DNA of 64,000 nucleotides from Catellatospora vulcania (GCF_009720385.1 NZ_WARX01000001.1:930001-994000), one strand, 5' to 3'; numbered from the stretch's first letter, positions 1 to 8,196 are shown. Translations and numbers: made by a program. Notes: a model not told the origin generated them from the sequence alone.

Positions 1-297
1 GACCTGGCTGCCGACGACCGCGCCGTGGCGGCGGCGGCCGCGGCGGGGCAGCGGCTGTACGAGCCCGGCGGGTGGCTGGCGGCGCTGCGGGCGCGCGGCT
101 ACGAGCCCTATGCCGACGGCGGGCGGGTGCGCCTGCGCAACTGTCCTTTCCGGCTGGTCGCGCAGGCGCAGCCGCTGCTGGTGTGTGCGATGAACCTGGC
201 GCTGTGTCAGGGGATCGCGGGCGGGGACGCGAACGCGGAACTCGATCCGCGGCCGAACGAATGCTGCGTCTCGTTCTCTAAAAACAATTCGGATTGA
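1..297 (+). CDS. C-terminal part of a COG2345-like helix-turn-helix transcriptional regulator (cut by window edge)
   Basis: The reading frame is open from the first base and ends at TGA 295-297, so only the last 98 residues are visible. They contain the pattern CPFRLVAQAQPLLVCAMN followed by CQGIAGG and PRPNECCV. This Cys-containing block is typical of the effector half of COG2345-type regulators (SufR/ArsR-like winged-helix proteins). The DNA-binding half lies outside the window. Conserved cysteines in the CPF, CAMN, LCQG and ECC positions could hold a metal or Fe-S cluster, as in relatives, but that is inference. The next gene starts 32 bases downstream on the same strand, so cotranscription is possible. 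Confidence 0.75.
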   Translation, partial: DLAADDRAVAAAAAAGQRLYEPGGWLAALRARGYEPYADGGRVRLRNCPFRLVAQAQPLLVCAMNLALCQGIAGGDANAELDPRPNECCVSFSKNNSD

Positions 298-328
298 CAT
301 AGAACCGGCGGGGTGGTCCGATCGAGCC

Positions 329-772
329 ATGCATCTCGCGCAGCTCAACGTCGGGCGGTTGATCGCCCCGATCGACGCCCCGGAACTGGCCGAGTTCGTC
401 GCCCTGCTCGAACCGATCAACGCGCTGGCCGACGGCGCGCCCGGGTTCGTGTGGCGGTTGCGGGAGTCCGAGTCCGACCCGGCGCTCACCTACCGGCACG
501 ACTTCGGCGACGACCTGCTGATCAACATGTCGGTCTGGCGCGGCCGGCAGGACCTGTGGGACTACGTCTACCGGACGCGCCACCTCGCCGTGCTGCAGCG
601 GCGCAGGGAGTGGTTCCAGCGGACCGTCGAGATCCACAGCGTGATGTGGTGGATTCCGGACGGGCACCTGCCGAGCGCCGCGGAGGGCATGGCGCGCCTG
701 GCCCTGCTCGCCGAGCACGGCCCCGGGGCGGACGCCTTCACGTTCCGGGACTTTCACGGACCGCCCGCCTGA
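329..772 (+). CDS. DUF3291 domain protein
   Basis: This 147-residue protein begins MHLAQLNVGRL and carries the DUF3291 pattern: LAQLNVG at the N terminus, a central FVWRL block, then SVWRGRQDLWDYVYRT and WFQRTVEIHSVMWWIP. DUF3291 proteins have a ferredoxin-like dimeric alpha/beta-barrel fold resembling antibiotic-biosynthesis monooxygenases; their function is not established. The length equals the family norm. No signal peptide or membrane segment is visible. It lies between a regulator tail and a hydrolase-like gene on the same strand, with 119 bases before the latter. Confidence 0.8.
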   Translation: MHLAQLNVGRLIAPIDAPELAEFVALLEPINALADGAPGFVWRLRESESDPALTYRHDFGDDLLINMSVWRGRQDLWDYVYRTRHLAVLQRRREWFQRTVEIHSVMWWIPDGHLPSAAEGMARLALLAEHGPGADAFTFRDFHGPPA

Positions 773-891
773 TCCAATTTCCGCGCCCGACCGCGGCCCG
801 TCGCTCCTGTGCCGATTTACGCCCGATGTACCCGAATTGGTCACTTCGGCGGCCGAGTCAGGGCAGATTGGTCGCAAGGAGAGGAGCCGGG

Positions 892-2697
892 ATGGACAGG
901 ATTCTCGCCGACCAGACCAGGGCGGCCGACAGCACCGTGGATCAGCGCGACCCCGCCGGGAGCACGACACCGCCGGTCAGACGCTGGATCGCCGAACGCG
1001 AGCGGTGGGCGGCCGCCATCGCCGAGCGCGGGGTCGACTGGGACCACCCCCGTTCGGTGCACTGGAACGCCGCCTGCGGGACGGAGGCCGCGGCCGACTT
1101 CGCCGCCGTACGCCGGGAGGCGCGGGACTACGACGACATCGCCCCCGCGTTCGAGGAGACCGCCGGCCGGCGGGAGGAGCGGGCGCGGACCGCCGAGGCC
1201 ATGGGCGACCTGGTGACCGCGCGGGAGAACTACTTCATCGCGGCCGTGCACTGGAGCGCGGCACAGTGGCCCGGCCACGCCGACGACGCCGCCGGCCGCC
1301 GGTACCACGAGCGCAAACGTGCCTGCTACACCCGCTACGCCGAGCTGGCCGACCACCGCGTCGAAGCGGTGTCGATCCCGTTCCCGGGGACCCACCGCGG
1401 CTCGCTGCCGGCCTGGCTGCACCTGCCGCCGGGCTACACCGACGGGCAGATCCCCGTCGTCGTGGCAGTGCCGGACCTGGACAGCGGCAAGGAGGCGACG
1501 GTGGCCCTGCACGGCGACCGGTTCCTCAGCCGAGGGTTCGCCGTGCTCGCGATCGAGGGGCCGGGCCAGTACGAATGCACGCTGCTGGGCACCCACTTCA
1601 GCGTGCCCGCCTGGGCGCAGGTCGGCACCGCCTGCCTGGACTGGCTGGCCGGACGGGCCGAGCTCGACCCGGCGCGGGTCGTGCTGACCGGCAGCGGCTT
1701 CGGCTCGTTCGCCGCGACCGTCGCGGCGGCCCACGAGCCCCGGATCCGCGCCTGCGCCGTCGCGGAGGTCTTCCTCCAGCCCGGCTGGACGACCGTGTTC
1801 GAGCAGGCGTCGCCGACCTACAAGATGCGCTTCATGTACATGACCGGGCACACCGACGAGGCGGAGTTCGACCGGTTCACCCGGACCCTGACCTGGCAGG
1901 GGCACGCCGAGCGGATCCGGATGCCGTTCCTGGCCGTCACGGGCGAGAAGGACGAGCTGAGCCCGCTCGAACACACCCGCGGCCTGCTCGCCGCGGCGCA
2001 GGGCCCGCGGCAGCTCGTGATCTATCAGGACTCGCCGCACCACATCGGCGGTGTGCCGTCGTCGCGCCTGGGCCCGTACGCGCCGAGCCTGGTGGCCGAC
2101 TGGCTGGCGGCCCGGGTGCGGGGCGAGCACTTCCCCACCGAGCAGTGGATCGTCGACGGCGACGGCAGGGTGAACCGGTGCCCGCTGCCGCCGGCTGATC
2201 CGCGCGGACCGGCCGTGCCTGCTCCGTCGGCTGAGCCGTCCGCGACGGCCCGTCCCGATCGGTCCGCGACAGCCGGGCCCTTGCCGTCCGCGACAACCGG
2301 GCCCGTGCCGTCCGCGACAGCCGGGCCCGTGCCGTCCGCGACAACCGGGCCCGAGCGGTCCGCGACAGCCGGGCCCGTGCCGTCCGCGATACCTCGGCCC
2401 GAGCCTTCAGCCGAGCCGGAGTCGTCGGCTCCGGTCGTGCTCACCCCGCCCGCGAAGCCTCGGCCCGGGTCGTCAGCGAAGCCAGGGCCACCGCCGGTCA
2501 AGCCGACGCAGCCGGGTCCTGTCCCATCCGCAGACCGGTCGGCGAAGGCCGGTGGCCGTGCCCGGGGCTCCCGGAAGAAGGGCGGTCCGGCTCCCGCCGG
2601 CGCCGACCATCCGCAGCCCGCCATCCGGCACGAGCCGGCCGCCGCGCCGCAGGGGCCGCGGAGCCCGAGCAAGGTCCCCAGGGGTCCGTCGTCGTGA
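892..2697 (+). CDS. FrsA/DUF1100-like alpha/beta hydrolase fold protein lacking the nucleophile Ser, with repetitive Pro/Ser/Ala tail
   Basis: The start is ATG 892 because AAGGAGAGGAGC sits just upstream; earlier in-frame codons overlap the DUF3291 gene. The first roughly 440 of 601 residues form a helical cap and an alpha/beta hydrolase core like FrsA or 2,6-dihydroxypseudooxynicotine hydrolase: the CAP region, then LPAWLHLPPG, then the elbow at residues 267-271, then AAHEPRIRAC. The usual G-x-S-x-G elbow reads GSGFG, so aligning on the following AAAHEPRI block puts Gly269 where Ser should be; Ser268 is shifted by one. A candidate Asp (GEKDELSP) and His (SPHHIGG) remain. The last 160 residues are low-complexity Pro/Ser/Ala/Thr with 8-residue repeats ending in basic sequence. 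It may be catalytically inactive or use another residue. No signal peptide is visible. Confidence 0.75.
   Translation: MDRILADQTRAADSTVDQRDPAGSTTPPVRRWIAERERWAAAIAERGVDWDHPRSVHWNAACGTEAAADFAAVRREARDYDDIAPAFEETAGRREERARTAEAMGDLVTARENYFIAAVHWSAAQWPGHADDAAGRRYHERKRACYTRYAELADHRVEAVSIPFPGTHRGSLPAWLHLPPGYTDGQIPVVVAVPDLDSGKEATVALHGDRFLSRGFAVLAIEGPGQYECTLLGTHFSVPAWAQVGTACLDWLAGRAELDPARVVLTGSGFGSFAATVAAAHEPRIRACAVAEVFLQPGWTTVFEQASPTYKMRFMYMTGHTDEAEFDRFTRTLTWQGHAERIRMPFLAVTGEKDELSPLEHTRGLLAAAQGPRQLVIYQDSPHHIGGVPSSRLGPYAPSLVADWLAARVRGEHFPTEQWIVDGDGRVNRCPLPPADPRGPAVPAPSAEPSATARPDRSATAGPLPSATTGPVPSATAGPVPSATTGPERSATAGPVPSAIPRPEPSAEPESSAPVVLTPPAKPRPGSSAKPGPPPVKPTQPGPVPSADRSAKAGGRARGSRKKGGPAPAGADHPQPAIRHEPAAAPQGPRSPSKVPRGPSS
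2236..2403 (+). repeat. Seven in-frame 24-bp tandem repeats encoding PSATAGPV-like octapeptides
   Basis: Seven consecutive 24-base units encode PSATARPD, RSATAGPL, PSATTGPV, PSATAGPV, PSATTGPE, RSATAGPV and PSAIPRPE within the tail of the hydrolase-like gene. Units alternate ACAGCC and ACAACC at the variable codon, which points to duplication of a two-unit block. Such a tail is likely unstructured and may vary in copy number between strains. Confidence 0.85.
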
Positions 2698-2733
2698 TGG
2701 TGCACGCCTGGAGGGCCGATGCCTGCCAGGCGT

Positions 2734-3753
2734 TCACGCCAGTCGACGCCCGAGTGCGGCAGCGGCGCCGCGGCCGGGCAGCGCGAGCAGGGCGCAGCAC
2801 AGCACCGCCGATCCGGCCGCCGCGACGGTCACCGCCGGCAGCAGCGTCAGCAGGGCCAGCGGCACCGCCACCGCATTGACCGGGGCGCCGGTCAGCACCG
2901 GCGTGACGGCCCACAGCAGCGCGTACCCGAGGGTCACCGTCGCCACGAGCGCGAACGGGGCCCCGGCCAGCGCCGACGCGAGGCGCAGTGCGGGCCCGTG
3001 CCGGCGTCGCCGCTGCAGCGCCCACACCACGGCGAGCCAGCCCACGGCCGCGCCGGCGAGCGCGCCGGCCAGCGCCGCCGTGACGACCGAGGCTGTGGGT
3101 CGCTTCGAGACGACCAGCACGGCCCGGGCGTCGGACTCCGTGGGCGGCGGCAACGACACCGACAGTGACAACCCGTCCCGCACCGCGTCGAACGAACGCA
3201 GCCCGCTGACCTCGCCCACGACAGGATCCGCCGACCACCCTGCGGCGGCCAGCCGCGCTTGCGCCTGCGCCAGGTCCGCCACGGCCGGGTCCGCCCACAC
3301 GACCACGGTGTCCGTGCGGTCCTCGGAGTGGTCGAAGACGACCATCTCGTGGGCGCCCTTGACGTCCGGGCACGCCAGGTCGCAATCGACCGCCAGGCCG
3401 GGCGCCCCCTGCGGCGCCCGGCCGAAGGCCGTCGTCGCCGCGGCGAGGGCGTCCTGTGCCGCGGGCGGTCCGGGATAGGGCCCCGCCAGCACGGCCAGCG
3501 CCATGCCGGCCAGTGCCGCGTACAGCGCGCACACCGCGGTCAGCAGCCGGGCCGCGGAGCCCCGCGGTGGGCGCAGCCGGGTGAGCAGCCCTCCGGCGAT
3601 CAGGTCCAGCGCGTCGGCGCGGCGCGGCCGGCGCTGCCCCTCGGCGGCGTCGTCGAGCAGCGTGGTCAGCAGTTCCGTGCCGCGTTCCCGGCGATACCAG
3701 CGGGGATAGGCCAGCAGCAGCAGTTCGTACCGCCTGCGTAGTTCCTCGCTCAT
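2734..3753 (-). CDS. Membrane protein partner of a PadR regulator
   Basis: This 339-residue protein has a cytosolic N terminus (MSEELRRRYELLLLAYPRWYRRERGTELL) resembling the N terminus of HAAS-type proteins that are usually encoded beside PadR regulators. One hydrophobic helix follows near residues 68-92, then an extracytoplasmic stretch of about 125 residues, then four or so helices after residue 225. Its ATG overlaps the padR stop by four bases (3750-3753), so the two are translationally coupled and share the promoter at 4101-4129. The role is unknown; relatives are thought to be membrane sensors or scaffold proteins. It converges with the hydrolase-like gene with only 36 bases between. Confidence 0.7.
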   Translation of the reverse strand: MSEELRRRYELLLLAYPRWYRRERGTELLTTLLDDAAEGQRRPRRADALDLIAGGLLTRLRPPRGSAARLLTAVCALYAALAGMALAVLAGPYPGPPAAQDALAAATTAFGRAPQGAPGLAVDCDLACPDVKGAHEMVVFDHSEDRTDTVVVWADPAVADLAQAQARLAAAGWSADPVVGEVSGLRSFDAVRDGLSLSVSLPPPTESDARAVLVVSKRPTASVVTAALAGALAGAAVGWLAVVWALQRRRRHGPALRLASALAGAPFALVATVTLGYALLWAVTPVLTGAPVNAVAVPLALLTLLPAVTVAAAGSAVLCCALLALPGRGAAAALGRRLA

Positions 3754-4094
3754 CGGCCGCCCTCCAGGGCCAGGCCCGCCGCGCCGCGATGGCGCAGCCG
3801 GGCCGCGGCGACGGTCGCGTCGGCTCGCATCCGCTCGACCTCAGCGGCGAGCGCGGCGGCCCCGTCATCGGTGAGCCGGTAGTAGCGGCGCAGCCGGCCG
3901 TCGACCGCCTCCTCGCGGTCGACCACGAGCAGCCCGTCCTCGGCGAGCCGATCCAGGGCCGCGTAGAGCGTGCCGGGGCGCAGCTGCAGGCGGCCGCCGG
4001 ACAGTTCCCGGGCGGCCTGCATCACGCCGTAGCCGTGCAACGGCTGTTCGGTGAGGGAGGTCAGGATGAAGAACGTAGGTTCAGGCAACCGCAT
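3750..4094 (-). CDS. PadR family transcriptional regulator
   Basis: This 114-residue protein shows the PadR winged-helix: FFILTSLTEQPLHGYGVMQAARELSGGRLQLRPGTLYAALDRLAEDGLLV followed by GRLRRYYRLTDDG. PadR proteins are ligand-responsive dimeric repressors. The start ATG (4092-4094) is placed about seven bases past the predicted -10 hexamer, so the transcript is probably leaderless. The 9-bp inverted repeat at 4103-4136 overlaps the promoter and is a natural operator, suggesting autorepression. It forms an operon with the membrane gene downstream. Confidence 0.9.
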   Translation of the reverse strand: MRLPEPTFFILTSLTEQPLHGYGVMQAARELSGGRLQLRPGTLYAALDRLAEDGLLVVDREEAVDGRLRRYYRLTDDGAAALAAEVERMRADATVAAARLRHRGAAGLALEGGR

Positions 4095-4100
4095 GGGCCG

Positions 4101-4129
4101 ACACTACGATTATCGGTATACTCTGTCAA
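4101..4129 (-). promoter_or_regulatory. Promoter of the padR operon (-35 TTGACA, 17 bp, -10 TAGTGT)
   Basis: On the minus strand TTGACA (4129-4124) is followed by exactly 17 bases and TAGTGT (4106-4101). The expected start of transcription, about 7 bases further, coincides with the padR ATG at 4094. This is a textbook group-1 sigma promoter producing a leaderless mRNA. Confidence 0.75.
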
Positions 4130-4136
4130 TCGTAGT
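4103..4136. promoter_or_regulatory. Inverted repeat, candidate PadR operator
   Basis: ACTACGATT (4103-4111) and AATCGTAGT (4128-4136) form a perfect 9-bp inverted repeat with 16 bases between. It spans the whole padR promoter, as expected for an autorepressing PadR protein. It could also influence the divergent DUF1905 gene. Confidence 0.65.
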
Positions 4137-4179
4137 AATGGGAGGTGTCGTACCGGCTCGTTATCCTGGCCCGGTGGAC

Positions 4180-4461
4180 ATGGAGTTCAGCGGCGAGATC
4201 TGGTTCTGGCGAGGCCCGGCGCCGTGGTATTTCGTGACCGTGCCGGACGAGCACTGCCAGACCCTGCAGGACGCGTCGTCGCAGGTGAGCTACGGCTGGG
4301 GCATGATCCCGGTGACCGCCCGCATCGGCACGACCGGCTGGACGACCTCGCTGTTTCCCAAGGACGGGCGCTACATCGTGCCCGTCAAGGCCGTGGTGCG
4401 CCGGGCCGAGAAGCTCGACGCCGGTGACACGGTGACGATCCGGCTGGCCGTCGACGCCTGA
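4180..4461 (+). CDS. DUF1905 domain protein
   Basis: The 93-residue product starts MEFSGEIWFWRGPAPWYFVTVP, the characteristic beginning of DUF1905, and continues with YGWGMIPVTARIG, WTTSLFPKDGRYIVPVKAVVR and DTVTIRL. DUF1905 proteins are small beta-barrel proteins of unknown role, often near YdeI/OmpD-associated-type proteins. An in-frame GTG at 4174 is a possible alternative start; neither has a clear ribosome binding site. The gene diverges from padR. Confidence 0.85.
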   Translation: MEFSGEIWFWRGPAPWYFVTVPDEHCQTLQDASSQVSYGWGMIPVTARIGTTGWTTSLFPKDGRYIVPVKAVVRRAEKLDAGDTVTIRLAVDA

Positions 4462-4512
4462 TTTCCCGGCCCCGGACCGATGACTTCCGGGCCGCCGGTT
4501 CGTCGTACCGGT

Positions 4513-5127
4513 ATGAGACTGACACTCACCGAGTTCGTGACCCTCGACGGCGTGTACCAGGGCCCCGGCGGCCCAGCCGAGGACACCACCGGCGGCTTCG
4601 CCCACGGCGGCTGGGTGGTGCCGTTCTTCGAGCCGACCCTGGGCGACTTCATCAACGGCGTCTTCGGCGAGGTCGACGCGTTCCTGCTCGGCCGGCGCAC
4701 GTACGACATCTTCGCCGAGGCCTGGCCGAGGTCCACCGACCCGCACGACCCCGTCGCGAACGCCCTCAACACGCTGCCGAAACACGTCGCCTCGCGCACG
4801 CTGACCAGCGCGGACTGGCACAACAGCACGATCCTCGGCGGGGACGTGGTCGCCGAGGTCGCCAAGCTCAAGGAGCAGCCGGGAAGGGAACTGCAGATCC
4901 ACGGCAGCGGCGCGCTCGCCCAGACGCTGTTCGACGCCGGCCTGATCGACGTGGTCCGGCTCATCGTGTTCCCGGTCGTGCTCGGCTCGGGCATGCGGCT
5001 GTTCGCGCAGGGGCGTACGCCGTCGACCTTCCGGCTGGCCGATGTCAGGTCGACCCCGACCGGCGTGACGATCCAGACCCTGGAATCGGCCGGGGCGCCC
5101 GCGTACGGCTCCATGGAGGTCGAATGA
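4513..5127 (+). CDS. Dihydrofolate reductase family (RibD C-terminal-like) protein
   Basis: This 204-residue protein begins MRLTLTEFVTLDGVYQGPGG and contains AFLLGRRTYDIFAEAWP, ASRTLTSADWHNSTIL, GRELQIHGSGALAQTL and VVLGSGMRLFAQG, the order of motifs of the RibD_C/DHFR-like NAD(P)H-binding domain found in many actinobacterial stand-alone proteins. The GSGALAQTL stretch corresponds to the cofactor phosphate region. It is not a true FolA. The substrate is unknown. A second, distinct member occurs at 32301-32837. Confidence 0.85.
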   Translation: MRLTLTEFVTLDGVYQGPGGPAEDTTGGFAHGGWVVPFFEPTLGDFINGVFGEVDAFLLGRRTYDIFAEAWPRSTDPHDPVANALNTLPKHVASRTLTSADWHNSTILGGDVVAEVAKLKEQPGRELQIHGSGALAQTLFDAGLIDVVRLIVFPVVLGSGMRLFAQGRTPSTFRLADVRSTPTGVTIQTLESAGAPAYGSMEVE

Positions 5128-5137
5128 CCCGCCCGGG

Positions 5138-5998
5138 TCAGCCGCGGCGGCGCAGCTCGAGGAAGCGGTAGCTGAGCAGGTCGTGGATGAGCGCCCACTG
5201 CAGCGCGTCACCGCCGACCAGCGACTGCCAGTAGAGGCCCGACGGGCGGAACACGCGGCCCACCGCCAGCAGCGCGCTGATCCAGCGGTCGCGCGGACGG
5301 CGCAGTTCGAGATACGGCGTCAGGTCCAGGTCGCGCACCAGTTCCAGGCCGTGCACGGCGGCCATGGTGCGCACCTGGCCGACGGTCAGCAGCGAGCCGA
5401 CGTGCCAGCCGGTGCGGAACTCCGCCATCCGGCGGGCAATCCGCGGCGAGCCCGGTGCGGCGGCGGAGGTGAGGAAGTCGTCGCAGAGGACCAGGCGTCC
5501 GCCGGGCCGCAGGGTGCGGGCCGCTTCCCGGAAGTAGCCGTCGGCGTCGGGGCTGTGGATGAACGCCTCGATGGAGAAGGCCAGGTCGGCGGTTCCGGCC
5601 AGGTCGTCGGGGACGGCCAGGAAGTTGCCCTCGCGGCAGCGCACCCGGTCGGCCATACCGGCTTCCGTGATCAGCTCCGCGGCCCGTGCCGCCTGCAGCG
5701 GGCTGATGGTGATGCCCTCGCCGGTCAGGTCGGTCCGGGCCGCCAGGTAGAGCAGGCTCGAGCCGAGCCCGCAGCCCAGGTCCACGACGGACGGTCGGGG
5801 CAGGTCCGGTGGCAGCGTGTCGAGCAGCAGCTCGTCCACGTGGTGGAAGGCCTGCGCCCGGCTGGCCACGCCCGGACCCCAGACCGCGCGGTGGATGGAC
5901 GCGCCGCCCTGCCCGAGCCGCTCGAACGCGGCGGCGTTGTTGTCGTAGTAGCGGCGCACCCGCTCGGCACCCGCTGCCGCATCCGCCTGGGAGCTCAT
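5138..5998 (-). CDS. Class I SAM-dependent methyltransferase
   Basis: The 286-residue product starts at ATG 5996-5998 (MSSQADAAAG). Motif I is VVDLGCGLGSSLLYLA near residue 90, followed by GITISPLQAARA, then a post-II motif AFSIEAFIHSP and LRPGGRLVLCDDFL. The ordering fits the cyclopropane synthase/coclaurine/tocopherol-type small-molecule methyltransferases. An N-terminal YYDNNAAAFERLGQGGASIHRAVWGPGV helps define an acceptor-binding cap. The acceptor cannot be told from sequence. It ends 10 bases from the convergent DHFR-like gene. Confidence 0.85.
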   Translation of the reverse strand: MSSQADAAAGAERVRRYYDNNAAAFERLGQGGASIHRAVWGPGVASRAQAFHHVDELLLDTLPPDLPRPSVVDLGCGLGSSLLYLAARTDLTGEGITISPLQAARAAELITEAGMADRVRCREGNFLAVPDDLAGTADLAFSIEAFIHSPDADGYFREAARTLRPGGRLVLCDDFLTSAAAPGSPRIARRMAEFRTGWHVGSLLTVGQVRTMAAVHGLELVRDLDLTPYLELRRPRDRWISALLAVGRVFRPSGLYWQSLVGGDALQWALIHDLLSYRFLELRRRG

Positions 5999-6084
5999 GG
6001 CCGCCCACTCTAGACGCTCGCCCCCCTGCCCGCGCGACACGACGACCCCGCCCCGGGCCCCGCCCCGCCCGGCCCCAAGCCCGA

Positions 6085-6143
6085 CAACTCTTGAAGACTT
6101 GCGCCCTCCGAGCCGCTCGGAGGGCGCAAGTCTTCAAGAGTTG
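6085..6143. repeat. Family A 59-bp intergenic hairpin element, copy 1
   Basis: CAACTCTTGAAGACTTGCGC begins a perfect 28-bp inverted repeat (6085-6112 and 6116-6143) with a 3-base loop. The same 59-bp unit with diverged sequence occurs at 41097-41155. It lies between two minus-strand genes, downstream of the MFS gene and upstream of the methyltransferase, so it could also terminate the MFS transcript. There is no T-rich tail on that side. Confidence 0.85.
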
Positions 6144-6160
6144 CGAAAGCGGGGGGCGGG

Positions 6161-7420
6161 TCAGGCGGTGGCCGGCAGGGTGGTGTCGCGGCGGTGCAGG
6201 CGGAGTTGGGTGAGTAGGCCCGCCGCTGCCACGAGCACTGCGGCGGTGGTGTAGGTGAGGATGGTGGGGATCAGGCCGAGCAGGGCGACGCCCTGGCCGG
6301 CGACGATCAGCGGCAGTCCGAAGGACAGGTAGGCGACCAGGAACACCGCGGCGAACAGCCCGCCCCGCTGGTGCGGCTGCGCGTGCGGGGCGATCAGGCG
6401 CAGCGCGCCGCCGAAGGCCGACCCGAAACCGAGCCCGCTGACGATCGCGCCGAGCAGGACGACGGGCAGCAGGCCCGCGCCGATCCCGGCCGCGACGACC
6501 ACCGTGCCGGCGAGCACCCCGGCGCTGCCGAGCACCGTCGCGCGGCGGCCGTGGAACCGCCCGGTCATGACGCCCGCGACCGCGGCGGCGCCCGGGGCCA
6601 GGAACGCGGTGGCGCCGTTGAGCAGGCCGCTGTCGAGGTGGAAGACGCCGCGCACGATGGTCGGGCCCAAGCCCATGAACAGGCCCGCCATCATCCAGGC
6701 CGACAGGTGGACAGGCACGGCGGCGGCGAACTCGCGCCGGGCCGGGCGCGGCACGCTCACCCGCGGCACGAGCGAACCGAGCGCGCCGGGCCGCGGCGCG
6801 GACGTCTCCGCGGACAGGTAGAGCACGACCGCGCCGAGCGCCATGATCACGGTCAGCGTGCTGAACACGATCACGTTGGCGGAGTGGGTGAACTGGACCG
6901 CGGCACCGGTGAGCAGCGCGCCCAGGCCGAGGCCGCCCGCCGGGGCGACGCCGCCGATCAGCGAACCCCACCGGCGGTATCGCGGCGGAGCCAGTTCCAC
7001 CAGGGCCGCGGTGAACGCGCTGCTGGCCGCGCCGGTGGCCAGGCCCTGCACGACCCGGGCGGCGATGACCCAGCCGAGGTTCGGCGCGAACACGAACATC
7101 ACCATGGAGACCAGTTCCACCAGCAGCGCGCCGACGAGCACCGGACGCCGGCCGACGTGGTCGGACAGCGAGCCGGCCACCAGCAGGGCGGCGATCAGCG
7201 CGAAGGCGTACGCGGCGAAGGCGACGGTGAGCATGGACGGCGCAAAGCCCCATTGCCGCTGGAACAGGACGAGCAGCGGGGTCGGCGCACCCGCGGCGAG
7301 GTAGAGCGACGCGAACGCGAGCGCGGCGCCGGCGAAGGCGACGGTCGGTGACAGCGGCCGCCGGGGTGCCCGGACGGAGTGGCGGGGCAGGTAAGGCGTG
7401 GCCCGCTCGACGATGGTCAT
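6161..7420 (-). CDS. Major facilitator superfamily transporter
   Basis: The 419-residue protein has about 12 hydrophobic segments, beginning VAFAGAALAFASLYLAAGAPTPLLV. The MFS A-motif after TM2 is GSLSDHVGRRPVLVG. It is most like proton-driven drug exporters of the DHA1 type. The gene diverges from a TetR gene across a region with two matching operators, so the exported compound is probably the TetR ligand. Substrate unknown. Confidence 0.9.
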   Translation of the reverse strand: MTIVERATPYLPRHSVRAPRRPLSPTVAFAGAALAFASLYLAAGAPTPLLVLFQRQWGFAPSMLTVAFAAYAFALIAALLVAGSLSDHVGRRPVLVGALLVELVSMVMFVFAPNLGWVIAARVVQGLATGAASSAFTAALVELAPPRYRRWGSLIGGVAPAGGLGLGALLTGAAVQFTHSANVIVFSTLTVIMALGAVVLYLSAETSAPRPGALGSLVPRVSVPRPARREFAAAVPVHLSAWMMAGLFMGLGPTIVRGVFHLDSGLLNGATAFLAPGAAAVAGVMTGRFHGRRATVLGSAGVLAGTVVVAAGIGAGLLPVVLLGAIVSGLGFGSAFGGALRLIAPHAQPHQRGGLFAAVFLVAYLSFGLPLIVAGQGVALLGLIPTILTYTTAAVLVAAAGLLTQLRLHRRDTTLPATA

Positions 7421-7438
7421 GACGTGGCGCTCCCTAAG

Positions 7439-7508
7439 GCAAATATCTTTGCTTTTACGTCGTAGGCGACCGTAGCCACAGCGCGGAAGTTAAAGCAAAT
7501 ATTTCTGC
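7439..7508. promoter_or_regulatory. Two inverted TetR-type operators in the MFS/tetR divergent promoter region
   Basis: GCAAATATCTTTGC (7439-7452) is a palindrome with 5-bp arms, and GCAAATATTTCTGC (7495-7508) is a close relative. Read outward, both follow AAAGCAAA with an ATATTT core. One sits just before the MFS start and the other just before the tetR start, which suits simultaneous repression of both genes. Confidence 0.7.
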
Positions 7509-7523
7509 GTTAGAGTGGGAGTC

Positions 7524-8075
7524 ATGTCTGCCACACCCAGCCCCGCCCGGCGTACCGGCGGCCGCAGCGCGGCCGTGCTGGCCGCGGTGCGTTCGGCGGT
7601 CGAGGAACTGGTCGCCGAGCGCGGCAGCGCCCAGGTGACCATCCCGATGGTGGCCGAGCGCGCCGGAGTGAACCCGACCAGCGTCTACCGTCGCTGGGGC
7701 GACGCCGCGTCCATGATCAACGACCTGGCGACCTACCGGATCTCGCCGGACCGGCCCCTGCCCGACACCGGCGACCTGGGCGAGGACCTGGTCCGCTGGG
7801 CGCAGGAGATCATCGAGCACTTCCGCCAGCCGGCCGCGGCGGCGCTGCTGCGCGGCGGGGCGGCGGCGGCCGGCGCGGGCGACTCGGACTGCCTGCGCAA
7901 CCGCCGGGCCGAGGCCACCCTGCTGATCGAGCGGGCCGGCGACGGGCCGCCCGTCGACGACGTGATCGACCACGTCATCGCGCCCATCGTCTACCGGGTG
8001 CTGTTCCGGCCGTGGAGCCTGGCCGAGGACGACCTGGCCGGGGCCCTGGTCAGCCGTCTGTTCGCGGGGCGCTGA
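7524..8075 (+). CDS. TetR/AcrR family regulator
   Basis: The 183-residue product starts at ATG 7524. Residues about 15-60 form a TetR helix-turn-helix (AAVLAAVRSAVEELVAERGSAQVTIPMVAERAGVNPTSVYRRWGD) with the SVYRRWG recognition element. The C-terminal half (ATYRISPDRPLPDTGDLGEDLVRWAQEIIEH) matches the TetR_C_16-like ligand domain. It is divergent from the MFS gene and presumably represses it through the two operators at 7439-7508. A GTG at 7515 is an alternative start. Confidence 0.88.
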   Translation: MSATPSPARRTGGRSAAVLAAVRSAVEELVAERGSAQVTIPMVAERAGVNPTSVYRRWGDAASMINDLATYRISPDRPLPDTGDLGEDLVRWAQEIIEHFRQPAAAALLRGGAAAAGAGDSDCLRNRRAEATLLIERAGDGPPVDDVIDHVIAPIVYRVLFRPWSLAEDDLAGALVSRLFAGR

Positions 8076-8196
8076 AACCGGCGTCCGATCACGACGTACG
8101 GTCCGCCGCCGGCTCCGATGCAGACCGGAAAATCTGAACGAACAGCTTCGCACTGCGGTCTTTGCGACGCGGGGCCGGAGGAGTATCGTCATAGAC

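Noticed and set aside
313-891. N-terminal extension of the hydrolase-like protein to 794 residues
   Set aside because: It overlaps the DUF3291 gene in another frame and lacks a ribosome binding site; a strong one precedes 892.
2236-2403. CRISPR-like array
   Set aside because: The 24-bp repeats are contiguous, in frame with a protein and have no spacers.
4513-5127. Folate-pathway dihydrofolate reductase (folA)
   Set aside because: Motifs match the RibD_C-like family found in stand-alone actinobacterial proteins rather than FolA.
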